In this document: piece after piece, positions 8,199-12,179 of the stretch
How the letters are laid out: each line of letters begins with the position of its first letter
Numbering within the stretch: the first letter of the stretch is position 1
Origin: Marinosulfonomonas sp.
GTDB lineage: Bacteria; Pseudomonadota; Alphaproteobacteria; Rhodobacterales; Rhodobacteraceae
Assembly (NCBI GenBank): GCA_026989405.1
Contig: JALSJL010000386.1
Span: forward strand, 1 to 12,179
Direction: 5' to 3'
DNA length: 12,179 nt
Made by a program: the position numbers and the translations under genes
Notes under the pieces: model-generated
Seen by the model: only the letters and a program-made list of their open reading frames with translations
Database searches by the model: none
Told to the model about the DNA's origin: nothing

Positions 8199-8202
8199 GC
8201 GG

Positions 8203-8385
8203 CTAGTCCAGCGGGCGCGCTTCGTCGACAAGCATCACGGGAATGCCGTTTCTGATCGGAAAAGCCAGCTTGGCCGCTTTCGAGATCAGTTCCTGTTTGT
8301 CGGCATCGTAAGACAGCGTGGTCTGGGTCAGCGGACAGACCAGTGCCTCCAGCATGCGCCGGTCAGCGACAAGGGTTTCGGTCAT
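8203..8385 (-). CDS. Trm112 family protein (UPF0434/YcaR-like)
   Basis: A 60-residue protein of the Trm112/YcaR family. The C-terminal signature is clear: LAFPIRNGIPVMLVDEAR, preceded by CP and a YDADKQELIS turn. Eukaryotic and archaeal Trm112 proteins activate methyltransferases that modify tRNA, rRNA or release factors; the bacterial role is less settled. In Escherichia coli YcaR, cysteines follow a CPxC and later ELxC pattern. Here CPLT and ELIS keep only Cys17, so the zinc site seems lost. The start overlaps the stop of the LON-domain gene as ATGA (8382-8385), indicating translational coupling. It is the last gene of the cnoX-LON-Trm112 operon. Confidence 0.88.
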   Translation of the reverse strand: MTETLVADRRMLEALVCPLTQTTLSYDADKQELISKAAKLAFPIRNGIPVMLVDEARPLD

Positions 8386-9023
8386 TGCATCACTTCCTCG
8401 CCGGGGCCGCCGTGCAGGGCATATTCAAGCAAGGTCATCAGCGTTTCGCGCCGTGCGGCCAAGGTCGGCGCCTCAAGCAACGCCTGCCGGTCTTCGGGTT
8501 CAAACGGGCAGAGCATGGCCAGTGAATTGATCAGCATTTCATCTTCTGCCTTCTGGAGCGATTCCCAATCGGTGTTCAACTCCTGGTCTTCCAGGTAGCG
8601 GTGCAGCGTCTTCATGAACGCGGGCCGGTCAAAGCCCGGATCATGTTCGGTTGCGCCCAGGTCACGGTGGAAACGGTCCCAGGACACCTGGCATTTCCGG
8701 TAGGGTGAAAACCCGTCCACGTCGTGCTTGATGCGAAAGCGCGAGATGCCGGTCAGCGTGATCATGTAGCGCCCGTCGGGTGTTTCACTGAAGGCGGTCA
8801 GCCTGCCCGCACATCCGATATCGTGCAGCGGTGCATCAGCACCCATCCCCGGCACCGGCTGAACCATTCCGATCAACCGGTGCGGGGTTTTCAGAACGTC
8901 ATCGAGCATTGCCAGGTAGCGCGGCTCGAATATCTGAAGCGGCAGACGCGCGCGCGGCAACAACAACGCGCCGGGTAAGGGAAAAACCGGGATCGTGTCA
9001 GGCAGATCGGCCGCGTTGAACAT
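8382..9023 (-). CDS. stand-alone LON peptidase substrate-binding domain protein
   Basis: A 213-residue protein equal to the N-terminal (PUA-like) substrate-binding domain of Lon protease, without the AAA+ ATPase or the Ser-Lys protease domain. The opening IPVFPLPGALLLPRARLPLQIFEPRY pattern is diagnostic: the PVFPL...LP...LxIFEPRY core lies within residues 12-36, followed by GRLTAFSETPDGRYMITLTG around residues 73-92. The C-terminal half is helical and acidic. Function of the family is not firmly known; roles as a substrate adaptor or a regulator of proteolysis are proposed by analogy. It starts 27 bp after the cnoX-like gene and overlaps the Trm112 gene by 4 bp. The spacer has only a weak ribosome-binding sequence. 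Confidence 0.93.
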   Translation of the reverse strand: MFNAADLPDTIPVFPLPGALLLPRARLPLQIFEPRYLAMLDDVLKTPHRLIGMVQPVPGMGADAPLHDIGCAGRLTAFSETPDGRYMITLTGISRFRIKHDVDGFSPYRKCQVSWDRFHRDLGATEHDPGFDRPAFMKTLHRYLEDQELNTDWESLQKAEDEMLINSLAMLCPFEPEDRQALLEAPTLAARRETLMTLLEYALHGGPGEEVMQ

Positions 9024-9050
9024 GCTGGGGCCCCGCAGTTGGTGCGAATG

Positions 9051-9956
9051 TCACGAAAATATTAGCGACGACAGCTTGCGCCGTCCATTCAGCACGATCG
9101 GATCCTGCGGTGGCAGGGCATCGAAAACCGTGAACAACTGCTTTTTCGCCGCCTCGTCGTTCCATTCGCGGTCGCGCCGGAAAATTTCGAGCAACTCGTT
9201 GACCGCCTCTTCGGTCTGACCGGAAGAATGCAGGGCAATGGCCAGATCGAACCGCGCCTGCAGGTCGTCCGGGTTGGCCTCGACCGCCGCGCGCAGCTCG
9301 TCCAGAGGGGCGACGTTTTCTGCCTGCCGGGTCAGCTCGAGCTGGGCATGTGCGGCCTCAAGTTCGGGAGCGTGCGAAATTTCGGCCGGAGCGCCGTTCA
9401 ACACGGCTTCGGCCTTTGCAAGATCACCGGCCGCGATATGGGCCCGCACCAGGCCGCCATAGGCCGCCGGGTTGTTCGGCTCTTCTTCGAGAATGGCGGC
9501 GAAAGTCTGCGCCGCATCGGCAGCCGCCCCTTCAGCCAGCATGGCTTCGGCGGCTTCGACGGCCTCGGACAAACCACCATCACCCGCCTGATCGGCCAGC
9601 TTCTTGACGAAGGTCTTGATTTCAGACGCCGGCAGCGCGCCCTGGAAACCATCGACGGGCTGGCCCTGCCAGAAGCCGTAAACGGTCGGGATCGACTGAA
9701 TGCGCAACTGCGCCGCGATGGCCTGGTTTTCATCCACGTTGATCTTGACCATCCTGACCTTGCCGCCCGCCGCCTTGACGGCGTCTTCCAGCATCGGGCC
9801 AAGCGTCTTGCAAGGGCCGCACCACGGCGCCCAGAAATCGACGATTACGGGAACTTCTTTCGAAGCATCCAGAACATCCTGTTCAAATGTGGCTTCGCCG
9901 GCGTCCTTGATCAGGTCGCCGCCAGCGCCTTCGGGGTTTTGGCCCAACTCCAGCAT
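9051..9956 (-). CDS. cnoX: thioredoxin-TPR chaperedoxin, CnoX-like
   Basis: A 301-residue cytoplasmic protein with a thioredoxin domain at about residues 20-125 and a helical TPR-type domain at about 130-300. The redox motif is WCGPC (Cys46, Cys49), and the cis-proline loop SIPTVYGF is intact, so it should be a working thioredoxin. The same architecture occurs in CnoX (YbbN) of E. coli, a holdase that hands clients to GroEL and DnaK; the E. coli protein lacks the first cysteine of the CXXC motif, whereas alphaproteobacterial forms usually keep both. The start at 9956 has AAAGGATG about 7 nt upstream. It heads the operon with the LON-domain and Trm112 genes and has an RpoH-like promoter candidate upstream. 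Confidence 0.92.
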   Translation of the reverse strand: MLELGQNPEGAGGDLIKDAGEATFEQDVLDASKEVPVIVDFWAPWCGPCKTLGPMLEDAVKAAGGKVRMVKINVDENQAIAAQLRIQSIPTVYGFWQGQPVDGFQGALPASEIKTFVKKLADQAGDGGLSEAVEAAEAMLAEGAAADAAQTFAAILEEEPNNPAAYGGLVRAHIAAGDLAKAEAVLNGAPAEISHAPELEAAHAQLELTRQAENVAPLDELRAAVEANPDDLQARFDLAIALHSSGQTEEAVNELLEIFRRDREWNDEAAKKQLFTVFDALPPQDPIVLNGRRKLSSLIFS

Positions 9957-9990
9957 CGGTTCATCCTTTGGCTATATCCGGTTGGCTTCT

Positions 9991-10019
9991 AGATGGAGTA
10001 TCGGGGCGTGCGTTGCAAG
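9991..10019 (-). promoter_or_regulatory. candidate RpoH-type promoter of the cnoX operon
   Basis: On the minus strand, CTTG (10016-10019) is followed after 19 bp by CCATCT (9991-9996). This fits the heat-shock sigma consensus CTTGAA / CCCCATnT in spacing and core bases. The predicted leader to the cnoX ATG is about 27 nt. The same arrangement, with identical spacing, precedes the response regulator. Confidence 0.45.
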
Positions 10020-10024
10020 GTTTG

Positions 10025-10081
10025 CCGGCCCGTTGCCCACCCCCCGCGGCGCCTGTCCGTGCTCGGCGCCGAGCGGGCCGG
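10025..10081. repeat. nested GC-rich dyads in the xth/cnoX spacer
   Basis: A perfect 8-bp inverted repeat, CCGGCCCG (10025-10032) with CGGGCCGG (10074-10081), encloses 41 bp. Inside it, a perfect 14-bp palindrome GCTCGGCGCCGAGC occupies 10061-10074. The region lies between the end of xth and the start of cnoX. No T-tract follows on either strand, so it is not a classical intrinsic terminator. Confidence 0.5.
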
Positions 10082-10091
10082 TCAGCGACAA

Positions 10092-10105
10092 CGTCCGCGA
10101 GGACG
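10092..10105 (-). repeat. short hairpin after xth
   Basis: CGTCC and GGACG form a perfect 5-bp stem around a 4-nt loop, 15 bp downstream of the xth stop in the direction of its transcription. It may help end or stabilise the xth transcript. No U-tract follows. Confidence 0.3.
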
Positions 10106-10119
10106 GCGGAGCGCCCGTT

Positions 10120-10911
10120 TCAGGGCAAATCGAAACTGGCGAATACCGGCGCATGGTCCGACGGCTTTTCCCAGCCCCGCGCCTGGCGCAGGATACGCGA
10201 GCCATGGGCCGCCCCGGCGATGTCAGGCGTCGCCCAGACGTGATCCAGCCTGCGCCCCTTGTCCGCGCCATCCCAGTCGCGCGCGCGGTAAGACCACCAC
10301 GAATACAACGGCCCATCGGGGATGTCGGCGCGCGTCACATCGACAAAGTTCCCGGCATCCTGCACCGCCCCGAGGTGATCGACCTCGATCGGGGTATGGC
10401 TGACGATCTTCAGCAACTGCTTGTGATTCCAGACATCATCTTCGCGCGGGGCGATATTCAGATCGCCCACCAGAATTGACTTTGCCGGGGCCTCGTCATG
10501 CAACCAGTCGCGCATCTCGGTGAGGTAGTCGAGCTTTTGCCCGAATTTTTCATTCACCTCCCGGTCTGGCTTGTCACCGCCCGCCGGCACATAGAAGTTG
10601 TGAATGACCACCCCGTTTTCCAGCCGCGCCGCGATATGGCGGGCGTGGCCCAGGCCCGCGAAATCCTTGCGACCGGCCTCTGTTATCGGCAGTTTCGACA
10701 GGATCATCACGCCGTTGTAGCCCTTCTGGCCATTGGCGACCATGTGGCGGTATCCAAGGGCTGCAAACCCCTCGGTCGGCATTTTTTCGACCGGGCTCTT
10801 GCATTCCTGCAGGCACAGGATATCCGGGCCCTCCTCGGCCAGCAGTTTCAGCACCAGCGGCTCGCGCAGGCGGACCGAGTTGATGTTCCATGTGGCGATG
10901 GTAAATGGCAT
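10120..10911 (-). CDS. xth: exodeoxyribonuclease III (AP endonuclease)
   Basis: A 263-residue exonuclease III-family enzyme for base-excision repair: it cleaves DNA at abasic sites and removes 3'-blocking groups and nucleotides. The endonuclease/exonuclease/phosphatase fold is complete: TWNINSVR at residues 7-14, the metal ligand Glu36 in LQECK, Tyr107 in HNFYVPAGGD, Asp150 and Asn152 in VGDLNIAP, Asp223 in RRLDHVW, and the closing SDHAPV with Asp252-His253. Length matches the family. The frame continues upstream to 11007, through the terminator, but the ATG at 10911 with GGGAG (10918-10922) 6 nt away begins the conserved MPFTIATWN, so it is the start. Only 29 bp separate it from the upstream terminator, which leaves the promoter position unclear. 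Confidence 0.96.
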   Translation of the reverse strand: MPFTIATWNINSVRLREPLVLKLLAEEGPDILCLQECKSPVEKMPTEGFAALGYRHMVANGQKGYNGVMILSKLPITEAGRKDFAGLGHARHIAARLENGVVIHNFYVPAGGDKPDREVNEKFGQKLDYLTEMRDWLHDEAPAKSILVGDLNIAPREDDVWNHKQLLKIVSHTPIEVDHLGAVQDAGNFVDVTRADIPDGPLYSWWSYRARDWDGADKGRRLDHVWATPDIAGAAHGSRILRQARGWEKPSDHAPVFASFDLP

Positions 10912-10940
10912 GCGAGTCTCCCTTTGCTCCCTTTCATCGC

Positions 10941-10968
10941 AAAAAAAGGCCCGGCACAAGGCCGGGCC
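10941..10968 (-). terminator. intrinsic terminator of the response-regulator gene
   Basis: A perfect 8-bp GC stem (GGCCCGGC at 10948-10955, GCCGGGCC at 10961-10968) with a 5-nt loop is followed, in minus-strand direction, by seven T (10941-10947). It lies 50 bp after the response-regulator stop. On the plus strand no T-tract follows, so it acts in one direction. Confidence 0.9.
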
Positions 10969-10984
10969 AGTCCAACAGGGAGGT

Positions 10985-11008
10985 TGTGCATCATCACCCC
11001 GATGCACA
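10985..11008 (-). repeat. second stem-loop between the response regulator and its terminator
   Basis: A perfect 8-bp inverted repeat, TGTGCATC and GATGCACA on the minus strand with an 8-nt loop, lies 16 bp before the terminator stem. It has no T-tract. It could be a transcript-stabilising hairpin or a protein-binding dyad for the downstream xth gene. Confidence 0.45.
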
Positions 11009-11018
11009 GGGGATTCGT

Positions 11019-11705
11019 TCAGGCAACCAATCTATAGCCGCCCGATTCGGTCACAAGAAGGCGAGCGTTTGACGGATCTGGTTCAATTTTTTGCCGAAGC
11101 CGGTAGATATGGGTCTCCAGCGTGTGGGTGGTCACGCCGGCGTTGTAGCCCCAGACCTCGTGCAGCAGCACATCGCGCGCCACGACGCCTTCGGTCGCCC
11201 GGTAAAGGAACTTCAGGATGTTGGTTTCCTTCTCGGTCAGCCGGATTTTCCTGTCATCCTCGGTGATCAGCATCTTCATCGCCGGCTTGAACGTGTAGGG
11301 GCCAAGCTGGAATACCGCATCTTCCGACTGCTCGTGCTGGCGCAATTGCGCACGGATGCGGGCCAGCAGGACCGGGAACTTGAAGGGTTTCGACACATAG
11401 TCGTTGGCCCCGGCATCCAGGCCCAGAATCGTGTCCGCGTCCGAATCATGGCCGGTCAGCATGACCACCGGGCATTTCACGTTCTGCTTGCGCATCCGGC
11501 GGCACAACTCGCGCCCGTCGGTATCGGGCAGGCCGACATCGAGGATGACAAGATCGTAAATCGCCTCTTTTACACGATCCATGGCGGTCGCGCCGCTGTC
11601 GGCCTCGAAGACGTCGAAATCTTCGGTCATCAAAAGTTGCTCGCTGAGCGCTTCACGCAGATCGTCATCATCATCGACGAGGAGTATTTTCTTGAGAGTC
11701 GCCAT
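11019..11705 (-). CDS. OmpR/PhoB-family response regulator
   Basis: A 228-residue two-component transcription factor. The receiver domain (about 5-120) has the acidic pair Asp11-Asp12, phospho-acceptor Asp56 in LVILDVGLP, Thr84 in VVMLTGH and Lys106 in YVSKPF. The winged-helix DNA-binding domain (about 131-226) shows RLTEKETNILKFL, the recognition region TTHTLETHIYRLRQKI and the closing ESGGYRL hairpin. All switch residues are present, so it should respond to a histidine kinase, but no kinase gene is in the window. The sequence style recalls CenR-like essential envelope regulators of alphaproteobacteria; this is an impression and needs a tree. A strong AAGGAGG (11715-11721) lies 9 nt before the ATG. 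The gene is divergent from the RibA-like gene and ends at a clear terminator. Confidence 0.94.
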   Translation of the reverse strand: MATLKKILLVDDDDDLREALSEQLLMTEDFDVFEADSGATAMDRVKEAIYDLVILDVGLPDTDGRELCRRMRKQNVKCPVVMLTGHDSDADTILGLDAGANDYVSKPFKFPVLLARIRAQLRQHEQSEDAVFQLGPYTFKPAMKMLITEDDRKIRLTEKETNILKFLYRATEGVVARDVLLHEVWGYNAGVTTHTLETHIYRLRQKIEPDPSNARLLVTESGGYRLVA

Positions 11706-11737
11706 CGTGCGAGTCCTCCTTCTGGTTCCGCCATCAG

Positions 11738-11766
11738 ACATGGAAGAACACCCCCCATCCGGCAAG
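11738..11766 (-). promoter_or_regulatory. candidate RpoH-type promoter of the response regulator
   Basis: On the minus strand, CTTG (11763-11766) is followed after 19 bp by CCATGT (11738-11743), matching CTTG...CCATnT. The -35 lies in the 11-mer GCAAACCTTGC (11762-11772), which is identical to the one upstream of cnoX. Expected leader is about 25 nt. The -10 is a poor match to TATAAT, so a housekeeping sigma factor is a weaker reading. Confidence 0.42.
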
Positions 11767-11869
11767 GTTTGCAACAAATGCCTCACGCGGACGTGTCGGA
11801 TGTGCGGCAATTGTTTCATATTCCGGCGTTTGCGGCTACATCAGCAAGGGAAATGAAACTGGATGTTAC

Positions 11870-12179
11870 ATGAGCCTTGCCCCGACAGAACCGGAATTGC
11901 TTGCCCGCGCGCGGTCCGATCTGCGCATGGGCGTTCCGGTATTGCTGCGCCGCAATGAGCATGGCGCGGTCATCCTGGCGGCCGAAACGGCGTCAGCCGA
12001 ACGGCTGGCTGCGTTCCGGTCGCTCGGGCGACCGTATCTTGCGCTGACCCGGCATCGGGCCGACACGCTGAAAGCGCGCAGCTATGACGGGGACGTTGCC
12101 CGAATCAGCCTGCCCGAGGACGCGGGCGTGGACTGGATCACCGCACTGGCCGACCCGGCGGACGACCTGCGCATGCCGA
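11870..12179 (+). CDS. ribA: GTP cyclohydrolase II-like protein, N-terminal part (runs off the window)
   Basis: An open frame of 103 codons starts at ATG 11870 and continues past the right edge. The visible segment resembles the N-terminal extension of RibA proteins of Rhodobacteraceae: LARARSDLRMGVPVLL, an AAETASAERL stretch, LALTRHRADTLKARSYDG, and WITALADPADDLRMP at the edge. Full-length RibA opens GTP in the first step of riboflavin synthesis. The catalytic zinc site of the cyclohydrolase domain lies beyond this window, so the assignment rests on the extension alone. GGA at 11861-11863 lies 6 nt before the ATG. The ATG overlaps, as ATGA, the stop of a six-codon frame at 11853-11873. The gene is divergent from the response regulator across 164 bp. 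Confidence 0.72.
   Translation, partial: MSLAPTEPELLARARSDLRMGVPVLLRRNEHGAVILAAETASAERLAAFRSLGRPYLALTRHRADTLKARSYDGDVARISLPEDAGVDWITALADPADDLRMP

Noticed and set aside
7047..8231. Long minus-strand open frame (394 codons) opposite the UbiH-family gene
   Set aside because: It is the antisense shadow of a gene with intact FAD motifs; composition (Arg, Gln, His rich) is typical of such shadows.
11706..11869. Riboswitch or housekeeping promoter for the RibA-like gene
   Set aside because: No FMN-riboswitch-like paired architecture and no -35/-10 pair with acceptable spacing could be seen by eye on the plus strand.
1..12179. Mobile element, prophage, CRISPR array, tRNA or defence system
   Set aside because: No transposase, integrase, direct-repeat array, cloverleaf or defence-type domain is visible; all genes are chromosomal housekeeping types with uniform codon use.

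Overview
The window looks like ordinary chromosomal DNA from a GC-rich alphaproteobacterium, most likely a member of the Rhodobacteraceae/Roseobacter group. The reasons are strong GC bias at third codon positions, short intergenic spacers, the protein styles (a UbiH/COQ6 hydroxylase, a redox-active WCGPC CnoX-type chaperedoxin, an N-terminally extended RibA-like protein, a cysteine-poor Trm112 protein) and GANTC sites near gene starts. I see no IS element, phage gene, CRISPR array, tRNA, rRNA or toxin-antitoxin pair, and no clear sign of recent transfer.

Layout from left to right. A plus-strand SLT-like lipoprotein (165-749) converges on a minus-strand cell-envelope cluster that reads aminotransferase, ftsK, lolA (5440 down to 750). 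Its promoter candidate lies just upstream of the aminotransferase. A minus-strand amidase (6889-5558) and a plus-strand UbiH-family hydroxylase (6972-8198) diverge from an 82-bp spacer. The hydroxylase converges, with 4 bp between stops, on a second minus-strand operon: cnoX-like chaperedoxin, stand-alone LON-domain protein, Trm112 protein (9956 down to 8203). A 163-bp spacer full of GC-rich dyads separates this operon from exodeoxyribonuclease III (10911-10120, minus). Upstream of that, also on the minus strand, is an OmpR/PhoB-type response regulator (11705-11019) ending in a clear intrinsic terminator. A RibA-like gene starts divergently at 11870 and runs off the right edge.

How the genes work together. 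FtsK (chromosome segregation at the septum), LolA (lipoprotein transport across the periplasm) and a probable wall-lytic lipoprotein are all envelope or division functions. The cnoX-LON-Trm112 set reads as a proteostasis/translation operon. The response regulator resembles essential envelope regulators of alphaproteobacteria, but I cannot confirm its identity from sequence alone.

The most interesting signal is regulatory. The cnoX operon and the response regulator carry the same promoter-like arrangement, CTTG-N19-CCATnT. In both, the -35 element lies inside an identical 11-mer and sits almost the same distance from the start codon. This resembles a heat-shock sigma (RpoH) promoter. I found no convincing undescribed biological system.
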